This document shows, piece by piece, positions 7,654 through 16,207 of a stretch of DNA of 64,000 nt. Under the pieces are notes generated by a model. It was not told the origin of the DNA, did not search any database, and worked only from the letters and a program-made list of their open reading frames with translations. The stretch comes from Caproiciproducens sp. NJN-50. GTDB lineage: Bacteria; Bacillota; Clostridia; Oscillospirales; Acutalibacteraceae. The position numbers and the translations under genes are program-made. Position 1 is the first letter of the stretch, and each line of letters starts with the position of its first letter. The DNA lies in the NCBI RefSeq assembly GCF_004103755.1, contig NZ_CP035283.1, positions 1,178,001-1,242,000 of the forward strand. Reading direction: 5' to 3'.

Positions 7654-7944
7654 TCATGCCTTTACCCCGTACATTTCGAACGTCCCTAGGTTTGTATTGA
7701 CGGTTCCTTTCAAGGCGTTTCCCTCTATGGCTCCTTTGGCTGTGTACTGGACGTTGAAGAACCCTGCATTGAAGACTCCCGAGAATTTAAAGGCATCTCC
7801 ATCTGCTTTTCCATTTCTGAAATTGCTTGTATCTCCCATTGCATGTATAGACCCGTTTAAGACTCCGTTGCGATCCGTAAAAACCACGGTTCCCTTTTTG
7901 GGTCCAAACGGAGTAACCAAAGTGACGTTATAAGTTCCGTTCAT
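7654..7944 (-). CDS. Small beta-rich protein of unknown function
   Basis: 96 residues from an internal ATG with a GGTGAG site; a start at 7962 would add six residues. The sequence is a run of short alternating strands: GTYNVTLVTPFGPKKGTVVF, NGVLNGSIHAMG, FKFSGVF, FNVQYTAKGAIEGNALKGTV, ending LGTFEMYGVKA. The repeated pattern G-x-x-x-G-T/S suggests a small beta-barrel or sandwich. No signal peptide or catalytic motif. It lies in the island but faces away from the phage genes, so it may be cargo. Confidence 0.6.
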   Translation of the reverse strand: MNGTYNVTLVTPFGPKKGTVVFTDRNGVLNGSIHAMGDTSNFRNGKADGDAFKFSGVFNAGFFNVQYTAKGAIEGNALKGTVNTNLGTFEMYGVKA

Positions 7945-8155
7945 TATTCTCACCGCTTTCATAAGGCTAATTTACTATATGCCAATTAAGAATGGATGGT
8001 TGCAATTTATTGTAAATCATCCTTTTTCATGCCTAAAAGCGGGGAGATACCCATGAAATATCATTACCGGCCGGCTTTCAATGCCCGCGTCTACGGGCCG
8101 GCTGAGGCAAGAGCGGATCGATATTGGGAAAATAGATTGCGAGGTGGTGGGCGAT

Positions 8156-8310
8156 GTGGCGAAAGGAAAGTATCAGAAGTGGCTGACGCCGGATGGCCTT
8201 ACACTTCTAAAAGCATGGGTCCGTGATGGTCTTACCGATGAGCAGATCGCTCACAATATCGGTGTTTCTCGCAAAACTCTTTCAGCGTGGAAAGTAAGCC
8301 TAAGCAGCGC
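8156..8310 (+). pseudogene. Phage helix-turn-helix protein (terminase small-subunit type), truncated
   Basis: From GTG 8156: AKGKYQKWLTPDGLTLLKAW, then GLTDEQIAHNIGVSRKTLSAWK, a helix-turn-helix like that at the start of phage small terminase or homeodomain-like proteins. After SAWK the sequence no longer fits; the frame drifts to 8473 without family features. The 3' part was probably lost when the serine-recombinase fragment came to lie next to it. Confidence 0.6.
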
Positions 8311-8390
8311 GGCATGCCGATCCGGCACTTCACCGGACAATGCGCGGAGGTGGAGTAAAATGCCTGAGTATAAGCCGCTCCATATTTGCA

Positions 8391-8657
8391 AATGGGACTT
8401 GCTGCAGCACGCCGTATCTGTCGGAGGAACTGTTGCAGCGGGCGTTTGTCGAGGCGTTCAACCGGGTTATTGAAAACAAAGACCAGATCGTCGAGGATTT
8501 TGATTCGATTATTGCAGTTCTGGTGGATACCACCGCGCTCGATAAGGAAAGCGTGAGATTGCGGGATGAATGCGCGGTCGTCATGGAACTAATCCGCAAA
8601 TGTGTGGAAGAAAACGCCCATTCCGCAATGGATCAGGATGAATACCAAGAACGGTAG
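8391..8657 (+). pseudogene. Large serine recombinase, C-terminal fragment
   Basis: CSTPYLSEELLQRAFVEAFN, then IENKDQIVEDFDSIIAVLVDTTALD and ELIRKCVEENAHSAMDQDEY are the coil and tail region after the zinc ribbon in large serine recombinases of Clostridia (TndX/Tn4451-like). The catalytic N-terminal domain is absent and the frame stops soon after the point where homology should continue. It is a relic of a separate mobile element, or of an end-to-end deletion between two elements. Confidence 0.75.
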
Positions 8658-8659
8658 AC

Positions 8660-9058
8660 GGTGGAAGATATCTGACAACTACTCCGACTTGGGATCATAT
8701 TGCGCTTGATAGTTATCATCACAATCATTTAGCGTTCAAGTATTTTATTGAAGGATCCATATCTTATCTTCTACACTTATATTTGCTAGATGACGAAAGC
8801 GAAGAAGCTTGTTCTGCTCGAAGAAAGTTTTTAGAAGTCGTGCTCATCTTTCATTCAGAGAAGGAGAAAGAAGACTTCCGTTACTATGTTGACAATAATA
8901 AGCCATCATTTTTGTCCCGTGTCGCAGATAATCAAAAAGAATGTGCATGGCATGTGAGAGGCGAAAAAGAGCCTGCTCAAAGTGCATTAGTAAAGGAAAT
9001 TGCGACAGGGGTTACCTTAAATCAAATGCTACAAGAGTTTCGTGAAAGTGTATTTTAA
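8660..9058 (+). CDS. Unknown protein, 5' end possibly missing
   Basis: The frame is open from about 8640 and reads TTTPTWDHIALDSYHHNHLAFKYFIEGSISYLLHLYLLDD, then a charged region FHSEKEKEDFRYYVDNNK and QNQ-like tail ending FRESVF. The only canonical starts are a TTG at 8783 and none with a good ribosome site, while the coding character extends upstream to the recombinase scrap. The start is therefore probably lost. Low GC like the Pycsar genes after it; possibly part of the same cargo. No family recognised. Confidence 0.45.
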   Translation, partial: GGRYLTTTPTWDHIALDSYHHNHLAFKYFIEGSISYLLHLYLLDDESEEACSARRKFLEVVLIFHSEKEKEDFRYYVDNNKPSFLSRVADNQKECAWHVRGEKEPAQSALVKEIATGVTLNQMLQEFRESVF

Positions 9059-9160
9059 GTTATACAGATAAAGGATCAAAGATGTCGTTTCTCGCCTCGA
9101 TTACTAAATAGTGGCCATAAAATCAGAATGATATGTCTATTACGTAAAGGGAGGATATCA

Positions 9161-10581
9161 ATGGATGGAAAATATTTGCCTAAATCCGAATTTGATTCTG
9201 CAAATCATGCACTTGAGAGTATATTAAATGAACCTGTAGAAGATATAGATTTAACAGATATGATCCCCCTGCCTCTGATGTATCCGACTCAAATAAAGTG
9301 TTTAAAGGGAAGTTATCTATCCTTTTTGTTGATATGAGAAAATCCACGGATTTAACCGATGAATTGAAAGCAAAACGGATGGTCAAGGTTTATCGTGCTT
9401 TTATTCGCATGGCTATTCAAGCAATCCGTTATTCCGGTGGGTTTACGCGACAGTTTGCGGGCGATGGGATCATGGGCGTTTTTCAAGATAGTATAGATGA
9501 AAAATCACTTTTGAATTCGTCTCAAAAAGCTGTTAATGCAGCGAGATACATACAAACATTAATTGATTATTGCTTGAATCCTGCACTAAAACGGAAATTT
9601 GGTGATATTTGTATTGGTTGCGGAATAGGCATATGCACCGGGAATATCATGATTACCAAAGTTGGTATGCGTGGAAAAGAATCAAATGATACAGAAGAGA
9701 ATGAGACAGGGATTGTCTGGGTTGGGTCAACTACCAATTACGCAAGTCGTTACTGTAGCCTAGCTAAACCTCGTGAAATTTTTATAGATGAAAAAACATA
9801 CAACGGTATCGAAAAAAAAGAGATTTGGAACAAGATTTGCCGTGCAAAGGGGAATAAAGCTTTTACTGGATACGCCGTAACCGAATATTATTTGGAATTA
9901 TCAGAAGATATTGCGCAAGAAGCTGTAAAGTCAGAAGAACAGCTGGATCCTGAAAGTACGTTTATACAGAATATTTTTGATGAGACGCAAGAAAAGGCTT
10001 TATTACTAGTAGACGAAATCAGTAAAAAGTCCGCAGAACTGTCAGTAGCATTGGAGAATCTGAAAAAGCGTGAGAGTCAAGTTTCAAGTAGTGAAAAAAT
10101 TCTATCTCAAGAGCGTGATCGTCTACAACAGTGGCAGCAACGTTTGGATGCTAAGCAAGTCGCCGTGGACGAAAAGGAAACTGACAACAAGCAAAATGAA
10201 TACAAAATATTTTACAATTTATTTGCGAAAACTTATTGTAAGGATGGAATAATCAAAGCGGTCGGAAAAGACTATTGGACTGAACTTATTGAAAAAATGT
10301 ATGCATTGGGAAGTAATATAGGTAAATCGCAGCTTCAAGTAAAAATTGATTTGTACTGTTATTTAGTTGACATATATATGTGCTTTGACATGTACGAAGA
10401 AGCGTATGAAGCCCTTTGCATTCAAGCAGAATATTCAAGTTGGTTAAACTCATCTGTTGTTGAAAATGTTGTACGCAAATCAGAACACTGGGCGAAATTG
10501 AAGGAAATCTTTGAAAAACGTGTTTATGAAAGAAAAGATTATCAAGAAGCTTTACAGAAACTTAAATCAATGGGGTATTAA
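9161..10581 (+). pseudogene. pycC: Pycsar-type nucleotide cyclase PycC, frameshifted near the N-terminus
   Basis: Class III cyclase domain: LSILFVDMRKSTDLTD with the first metal aspartate, FTRQFAGDGIMGVF with the second, and GICTGNIM and WVGSTTNYASRY. A coiled coil (about residues 240-320 of the downstream frame) and a helical C-terminal domain follow. The best start is ATG 9161 (AAGGGAGGATATCA upstream), but that frame ends at 9337. A one-base loss in the C run 9265-9269 separates ILNEPVEDIDLTDMIP from SDVSDSNKVFKGK. With six C the gene is one frame of about 474 residues. The membrane protein just after it supports Pycsar, an antiphage system in which a cyclic pyrimidine nucleotide switches on the effector. 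GTG 9298 could give a slightly short but complete cyclase domain. Confidence 0.8.
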
Positions 10582-10583
10582 GG

Positions 10584-11138
10584 ATGGAAAACAAACGAAG
10601 TCGAGAAGAACTGAATGAGGTACTTGATCGCAACACTGCATGGATTGAAAATTGCGATTCAAAAACTTCCATCATTTTAGGTGGGATAGGTGTCATTGTC
10701 GGAATCTTGCTGGCATCCGATTATATAGGCAAATTTAAAGAGATAAATAAATATATGGTTGACAATACAGGATTTTGGACCGTGCTTTACCTTATAGTTT
10801 GGCTTTTCTCTATATTCGGTATTTTGGTAGGATGTGTGTTTCTGATTTATGTTTTGATTTCCAAAATTAACCCGAATGAGTTTTCGAATAAGGGAATAAA
10901 AGCGGATTCTCTTATTTATTTTTCAACAATCGCCCAGTTTAAATCCTATAACGACTATAGGCAGAAGCTCAACAAATATGATACTACGGAATTGAATGAT
11001 GATATAACCTCTCAAATATATATCTGTTCCTTGATTTGCAAAAGAAAATTCATGTTTTATAAGGCGGGTTTAACTACATCATTATCGAGTTTCACTTTGT
11101 TCGTATTGATGACTATTATTGGACTTTTTATAGTTTAG
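10584..11138 (+). CDS. Pycsar membrane effector (PycTM-like)
   Basis: 184 residues starting two bases after the cyclase stop, so translated with it. Layout: NTAWIENCDSKTSIILGGIGVIVG, where an N-terminal helix with the D-x-K pattern leads into transmembrane helix 1 (about 28-45); helix 2 at about 65-92; a cytoplasmic stretch (ISKINPNEFSNKG..., IYFSTIAQFKSYNDYRQKL); and a last helix 163-183. This matches Pycsar membrane effectors, which are thought to damage the inner membrane when the cyclic nucleotide binds. Function is inferred from family and gene pairing. Confidence 0.8.
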   Translation: MENKRSREELNEVLDRNTAWIENCDSKTSIILGGIGVIVGILLASDYIGKFKEINKYMVDNTGFWTVLYLIVWLFSIFGILVGCVFLIYVLISKINPNEFSNKGIKADSLIYFSTIAQFKSYNDYRQKLNKYDTTELNDDITSQIYICSLICKRKFMFYKAGLTTSLSSFTLFVLMTIIGLFIV

Positions 11139-11289
11139 AACATTTACACTAAGACAGTCTATATCAGGCCATTTAATTAAAAGTGTGCACCCCTTTGGCA
11201 ATTGCACCCATTGAAATCAAAGAGGCACCCATTCGCTGTTGATTAGAAACGAATGTGAAATTGCCTCGATATTACCGTTATTAGACATC

Positions 11290-11331
11290 GAAAGACCGAC
11301 GATTTTGAATCGTCGGTCTTTCGTTTTGTCT
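11290..11331 (+). terminator. Strong terminator after the Pycsar genes
   Basis: A perfect 15-bp stem, 11290-11304 with 11308-11322, and then GTTTTGTCT. The 150 bases between 11138 and this hairpin hold no gene that I can see. Confidence 0.85.
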
Positions 11332-11366
11332 GTATTCATGCGGGATTGAGGGCTTTGCGCACGTCT

Positions 11367-11410
11367 AAAGTCCTATAATTACACTCGAAAGCAAAATTGA
11401 GTGACAGGAC
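11367..11410 (+). repeat. Island repeat R2a
   Basis: AAAGTCCTATAATTACACTC followed by a stretch shared with R2b and ending GAGTGACAGGA. R2a and R2b are direct repeats that enclose the reverse-strand gene pair 11453-12534. CACTC and GAGTG form short arms inside the repeat. Confidence 0.7.
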
Positions 11411-11452
11411 TATGCTAGATGATATAATTAACGATGCGTGAAATGTAAAATT

Positions 11453-12534
11453 CTAATACATAGTTATTAGTTCTAGCCCCATATTGGTTGGGGAGTACTT
11501 TAATGCAACTAATACTTTACGCATTTTGCCTTCCAATGTTTTTAATTCCAGAGAGATATTGAATTTGGGAACATTATATTCCTCTAAATACTCTAGGTTG
11601 TAAAAATAGCTCTTTCGGATGCAATTCTTTATCAAATGTGCCAATTCTTCTGTGGAATAATCTTGAAGGCCCAATTTCTCCATAATAGCTGCTTTCTTTT
11701 CTTTTAAATATAGCAACTTCTTCTCAAGGCTGATACAGGCAGCTCAAAGGCCGAAGTTATATTAGAATATATAGCATTCATTGAATATTTCAAATCCTCC
11801 GGGTCTGCGAAGAGCGCTTCAATTTTATACGATAGAAAGAGCCCGAAATACATATCATTTATACTTTTTACGGAGAATCCAAAGTCTTCAAAATCGTAAC
11901 CGCAATTATTTACGTTTTCTGCATCGTCTCTATCAGCTTCATGTTGAAGTATCATTGTATCTTTATACTTAATTCCTAGATTAACCAAAGAGTATGCCAA
12001 AATTGTTTTCAATCTGCTAGAAAAGGTCATATTAACATATCCCACAAAAAAAGCTAAATTACTCAACGCATCAATAATGGCTTCGAATTGTGCATTTGAC
12101 AAGTTATTGATGTAAATTACATAGTATTGAGTAGGATGCTTAAAAATAGTGGAATGGAATTGTACTAAGTTTTCAAAGACAATTTCTTCACTGATTCCTA
12201 ATGGAATTGTGTCTGCTATAATATCTCCACAAAGAACACTATATGTACTTTCCTTGTTTAATGCTGGCAATATACTTTGAAAGGCCACATTCCCATACCA
12301 ATTGCTTTGAATTAAAGTACTGTCGAAAATGAAAGCCACTTCTTTTTTATCCTTATGCACGGGAGTTAACGCTAATTTTAATTTCGAATATTCTATTCCT
12401 TTGGCCTGCAACTTCTTCTTCAGTTCTACAAATTCGCTAAGAATGACCTTGGCACATTGATCATTAGTTAGATTAAAAGTATTAACTATGACAGGAAGTA
12501 GAACATTTCCTCTTGCATCAAGTGTAAAAATCAT
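11453..12534 (-). pseudogene. Unknown protein of about 365 residues, frameshifted
   Basis: Two reverse-strand frames (12534-11704 and 11716-11453) join naturally if one G is restored near 11725: the junction then reads ALEKKLLYLKEKKAAIMEKLG, a continuous coil. The first part starts IFTLDARGNVLLPVIVNTF after a good AAGGAGA site and carries no recognised motif; the second part ends in a small mixed domain. It lies alone between two direct repeats, so it is a single cargo gene. A defence role is suggested only by its neighbours. Confidence 0.6.
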
Positions 12535-12549
12535 ATGTCTTCTCCTTAC

Positions 12550-12584
12550 ATCTAGGGGTCCTAGATTCAGTTTATTCTATTATA
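12550..12584 (-). promoter_or_regulatory. Promoter -10 and palindrome before the unknown gene
   Basis: On the - strand TATAAT lies at 12584-12579, and a 7-bp palindrome ATCTAGG/CCTAGAT at 12550-12566 falls between it and the AAGGAGA ribosome site. The palindrome may be an operator or a leader hairpin. The -35 region is weak. Confidence 0.5.
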
Positions 12585-12628
12585 TCACAACCTGAATAAA
12601 GAAAATAAGTTAATAAATTCTATATTTT

Positions 12629-12724
12629 TGTAAGTACCGCTTGTCGACTGCCTGCAAACCATTGGTATTGCTGGACTTATCCAAGTCCTATAATTACACT
12701 CGGAAGTAAAATTGAGTGACAGGA
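12629..12724 (+). repeat. Island repeat R2b
   Basis: Begins TGTAAGTACCGCTTG, includes TGCCTGCAAACCATTGGTAT and AAGTCCTATAATTACACTC, then the same GAGTGACAGGA tail as R2a. The first 75 bases align with R1 and R4; the tail aligns with R2a. It is thus the link between the two versions of the repeat. Confidence 0.75.
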
Positions 12725-12852
12725 TTTATTAACAATGGTATAATTATTATAAAAAGAATTAATTACAGGTTGTATGATTAATGAAATGCTTGTTCTGTAA
12801 GTGATGTTTATTGCTTACTAAAAATTTTAAGATATTAGGAAGTGGCAGTGCG

Positions 12853-13817
12853 ATGGAAAAACGTATTTTCCTTTCTTACAACTGGAATGACACTAAGGAC
12901 GTAAATCGTCTTGATAATTTATTTTCCCGATTCCAGATCCATCTGACGCGAGACATCCGTGATTTAAAATACAATGCTAATATCCATAATTTTATGGATG
13001 GCATAAGAAAGCACGATAAACTAATATTATACGTAAGTGATTCCTATTTGCGATCAGTTAACTGTATGTATGAAGCCTCACAAGGGACATGCAAGGAAAA
13101 GTTCTAATTATTCTCAAAAATGGCACACGATTATTCAGCATCAATGATAAAAAGGAGCTGATCGATTATTGGCAAAAAAAGTACCAAGAAATTCTACAAA
13201 TGGATTCATGCCTCTTTCAACAGGAGATTATTGACACTGGAATAGCCTGTAATTTCATTGGTGCGTTTATTGATTTCATAAAACGAGATAACCGTATGAA
13301 TGAAGAAGGGCTAGACTTTGACACCCTATTAGATAGCTTGGGTGTGGAAAAATCTTTTCCGACTATTGTAACTAAAACAGTATTTGACTGGATAGCACAA
13401 TATCCTGAAGCAAAACTGTTTGATGTTTTGGAGTTAATCAACGACCTGTACAACTCGGCAGACATCTGTTTTTCCGAATTTCCTAACATACCAGATGATG
13501 AAACCCATTATATATTCCGAGAAGTCCAGTTTGAACGCGACATTAATGGCATAAACCTGCTTTTATTTATTACTGACAAAAAATCTGGCGAGGACAAATC
13601 TATTATCTATCCACATTTGGTTGCTATTGAAGAAAATAGTATTCGGAGTGATCGACATGCCAAATATTATCTTGAATGCGAGAACCCATCCCAAAAACAA
13701 CGATATCGTGAAATATCTAGTTCATGTGGGGTTGTAGATAGCAAGTCCTATAAGGACACTCCTGCTATTGTCTTCACATCTTTTTATAGACTTTCTTTTG
13801 TTGTCCTGTTACAATAA
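12853..13817 (+). pseudogene. TIR-domain protein, frameshifted
   Basis: From ATG 12853 (AGGAAGTGG upstream): KRIFLSYNWND, then SRFQIHLTRDIRDLKY, FMDGIRKHDKLILYVSDSYL and NCMYEASQ, a TIR fold with the candidate catalytic glutamate in YEASQ. The frame ends at 13107. If the A4 run at 13097-13100 had five A, it would continue as KVLIILKNGTRLFS and on to 13817 (about 320 residues). TIR domains in bacterial defence usually hydrolyse NAD+. The C-terminal 200 residues are not recognised. As it stands the product would be an 84-residue truncated TIR. Confidence 0.75.
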
Positions 13818-13853
13818 AAGTATATTTTCTAATCTGTATGAAAGGTGGATGTC

Positions 13854-14447
13854 ATGTTTCAAACTGCTCCTGGAGTGACAATTCCATTCTCCAATAAGAT
13901 TTTGGAAGAATATCAGATATTTGAAGGAGAATCCATTTGCGCTAATGTTAGCTATGAAAAACTATCAGCTTTAGTCACCAATTTTTATCAAGCACTTCCT
14001 GAGCCATTGTTTTTGGTGATGCAATTGCCGCTGTCAATTGATGAAGAAAACAAAATGGGATTTGAGGAAATCCTTCACCAAGAAGTACTGTATCTTGACG
14101 GGCAAACACAAAGTCAAATCGATACAATAATGACTTCATACGGTCAGCTATTATTAAGTGACGGATTATCTCAATTTGCTATTGCATCTCATCAAAGCCA
14201 CGAAGAGATTTTTATTCAGAAATACAAAGTGGTCTCTATTTATTCGGAGACGCCAGAAAGGTATGCCGTCCTGCTAACAAAATATGGTTTACACAAAACT
14301 GACCATTTGATAACTGCCTGGGATACTTTTTCAAAAGATTATCCTGGTGAATGTCGCAGAATCTGTATTGAGGGCCTTGACGCCTATAATGTGGCAGATA
14401 TATTAAAAAAGCAAGGTATGTATCGTGCAAAAATAATTGAAGACTAA
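13854..14447 (+). CDS. Unknown partner of the TIR gene
   Basis: 197 residues from ATG 13854 (AAAGG eight bases upstream; a GTG at 13845 is possible). Soluble, acidic, no signal peptide. Seen: TIPFSNKILEEYQIFEGESI, LPEPLFLVMQLPLS, IDEENKMGFEEILHQEVLYLDG and a C-terminal VADILKKQGMYRAKIIED. No family is recognised. It follows the TIR gene by 36 bases and the pair lies between repeats R2b and R3, so it may be a sensor or an antidote for the TIR protein (inference). Confidence 0.6.
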   Translation: MFQTAPGVTIPFSNKILEEYQIFEGESICANVSYEKLSALVTNFYQALPEPLFLVMQLPLSIDEENKMGFEEILHQEVLYLDGQTQSQIDTIMTSYGQLLLSDGLSQFAIASHQSHEEIFIQKYKVVSIYSETPERYAVLLTKYGLHKTDHLITAWDTFSKDYPGECRRICIEGLDAYNVADILKKQGMYRAKIIED

Positions 14448-14479
14448 TATCTATAAAATATATTTATATGAAAAAATAT

Positions 14480-14529
14480 AAATACTGTTTGCCAACCGTC
14501 TGCAAAGTCCTATAATTTCACTCCGACCA
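14480..14529 (+). repeat. Island repeat R3, internally deleted
   Basis: AAATACTGTTTGCCAACC, then CTGCAAAGTCCTATAATTTC and CACTCCGACCA. Compared with R1 and R4 it lacks about 26 central bases but keeps both ends. Confidence 0.7.
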
Positions 14530-14690
14530 GAAATTTATCAAGAGCTGTCATATCTTTTGATGCGGCAGTTTTTGATTTTTTTATAATATTTTGAATTTTG
14601 CAAAAGTTGCCCTCTGGAAGGCAATTCCTGTAACAAAAGCCTCGTTCAGTGAAAGGATGACAATCCTTATCATAGAAAGGGACATGTAAA

Positions 14691-16061
14691 ATGACGGAAG
14701 AAAATTACCAATATCGCACCAGTCTGTTCCTGCTGCGGAATCAATTTATGGGGAAAAACAAGCTCCAAATTCCCGTTATTCCAAAATTTCAGGCTCAGAA
14801 AGACGACTTTGATAATTTGAGGCTGATCGGCTTCGATAAAACAAAACTGGAGAACACCAGTCACCTTGACCGCATGGTTCATTTTTTTCTATATGACTAT
14901 AAATTTGAGCGTGTCTGGAAGAATCCCGATACCGATTTGGAAAAGCTGAAACGCTATCGCGCAGTGCTTTCCCCCGATTTCAGCATGTACGTCGAAATGG
15001 CGCCTGTTTTGCAGCTTTATAATACCTTTCGGAACCGCTGGTGCGGCGCCTATTTTGCGTCAAAGGGAATTCGCGTCGTGCCGACCGTCAACTGGGGAAG
15101 TGAGAACACGTTTGAGTTCTGCTTTGACGGGATCGAAAAAGGTTCCGTAGTTGCGGTGTCAACCTATATGGTGTCGGCGCATGACAACCGGCAAGATCAG
15201 AAAGAGTTCTTCCTCAAGGGTTATAACGAGATGCTCCGCCGGATCGAACCGGAGAAAATCATCTGTTATAACGAACCGTTCCCTGAAATGCAGGGCAATA
15301 TTGTGTTTGTCGACTATGAGCTGAGCTCGTGGAAATACATGAACGACGATCCGTATGTACCGTCCAAATACGCGGAATACATCTGCGGGGAGGAACTGCT
15401 TCTGGCAGGGAGCAATCTCATTATCAAAAGCGGATATGTTGTAAGTAAGAATGATGAGCACTATAATAGTATTATTCAGACTGGAATGGGCAGCGCCTAC
15501 GGGGGAAAATGGAGACCGGACCCAAACAAGCCGGGCAATCAACGCCTTGTCGGCAATCCGGGTGACAAAAATAAAGATGGATACAGGGAGACACATATAG
15601 GTGATAATGGGTTAGGCGACAGAGAACGCCATAATACAGATCACGGCAACCCCAAAGCCCATACGAATCCTCACGATCATATCATAACGTGGGAAAACAA
15701 TCATCCGAATTTCAGTGCCCAGATCAATTACCCGGACGGCGCTCCGGAATTCAAAAAATACGGAGGTTATTTTTATATGGGCGGAAAGATCATTCAGGGG
15801 AGCACACCGGAACAGAATCGCTTTGTCAGTATCAGTGATTTCAAGTGGTGTATGAGTTGCGGCGGCGAAGTGGAATTTGATTGGGCTGGTCAAAAATACG
15901 GTGTTTCTCATATGAAAGGAAAGATCATCATCTATCTTTACAACCAGCCTGATACGACGAGATATTTTAGCACCGCAGATGATGCCCTGGAATACATGGT
16001 CGGTAAAAACAGGCTGCGGGATGTGATTACGCAAGTGATGGTAATTGACAGAACAATATAG
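14691..16061 (+). CDS. DUF4417-type modular protein, copy B, intact
   Basis: 456 residues. DUF4417 region from about 15 to 250: LRNQFMGKNKLQIPVIPKF, RMVHFFLYDYKFERVWKNPD, MAPVLQLYNTFRNRWCGAYF, VVPTVNWGSENTFEFCFDGI. Then the linker GMGSAYGGKWRPDPNKPGN, a charged turn with HNTDHGNPKAHTNPHDHIITW, YPDGAPEFKKY, and a C-terminal module (FVSISDFKWCMSCGGEVEFD ... NRLRDVITQVMVIDRTI). An in-frame ATG at 15777 has GGAGG ten bases upstream, so the last 94 residues could also be made separately. DUF4417 has no assigned activity. Between R3 and R4 this gene is the whole cargo. Confidence 0.8.
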   Translation: MTEENYQYRTSLFLLRNQFMGKNKLQIPVIPKFQAQKDDFDNLRLIGFDKTKLENTSHLDRMVHFFLYDYKFERVWKNPDTDLEKLKRYRAVLSPDFSMYVEMAPVLQLYNTFRNRWCGAYFASKGIRVVPTVNWGSENTFEFCFDGIEKGSVVAVSTYMVSAHDNRQDQKEFFLKGYNEMLRRIEPEKIICYNEPFPEMQGNIVFVDYELSSWKYMNDDPYVPSKYAEYICGEELLLAGSNLIIKSGYVVSKNDEHYNSIIQTGMGSAYGGKWRPDPNKPGNQRLVGNPGDKNKDGYRETHIGDNGLGDRERHNTDHGNPKAHTNPHDHIITWENNHPNFSAQINYPDGAPEFKKYGGYFYMGGKIIQGSTPEQNRFVSISDFKWCMSCGGEVEFDWAGQKYGVSHMKGKIIIYLYNQPDTTRYFSTADDALEYMVGKNRLRDVITQVMVIDRTI

Positions 16062-16072
16062 CCGAGGTGTAA

Positions 16073-16152
16073 GTGTAAATGCTACTTGCAGAATGCCTGT
16101 AAACCATTGGTGTTACTGAACTTTTCCAAGTCCTATAATTTCACTCCGACCA
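16073..16152 (+). repeat. Island repeat R4, right end of the island
   Basis: 80 bases aligned without gaps to R1 (same GTGTAAAT start and CACTCCGACCA end). It starts 12 bases after the stop of copy B. The genes after it (Acg-like, TetR) look chromosomal, so this is the probable outer boundary. Confidence 0.75.
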
Positions 16153-16153
16153 T

Positions 16154-16203
16154 ATAGCGAGAAGCCGATTTCTGTAAAAAGAAGTCGGCTTCTCGCTATT
16201 ATA
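16154..16203. terminator. Terminator at the island end
   Basis: ATAGCGAGAAGCCGA pairs with TCGGCTTCTCGCTAT (16154-16169 with 16184-16199, allowing one mismatch), followed by TATATGG. It can also serve the reverse-strand gene ending at 16208. Confidence 0.7.
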
Positions 16204-16207
16204 TGGT

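Noticed and set aside
1254..16152. CRISPR array as an explanation of the repeats in the island
   Set aside because: Only five copies, of unequal length (44-96 bases), spaced 0.9-7 kb apart with genes between them; no cas gene seen.
4237..16152. Integron attC sites as an explanation of the same repeats
   Set aside because: No integron integrase, no paired R/L boxes or conserved core triplet could be found; the tRNA-like end and the phage-type integrase tail fit ordinary tRNA-site integration better.
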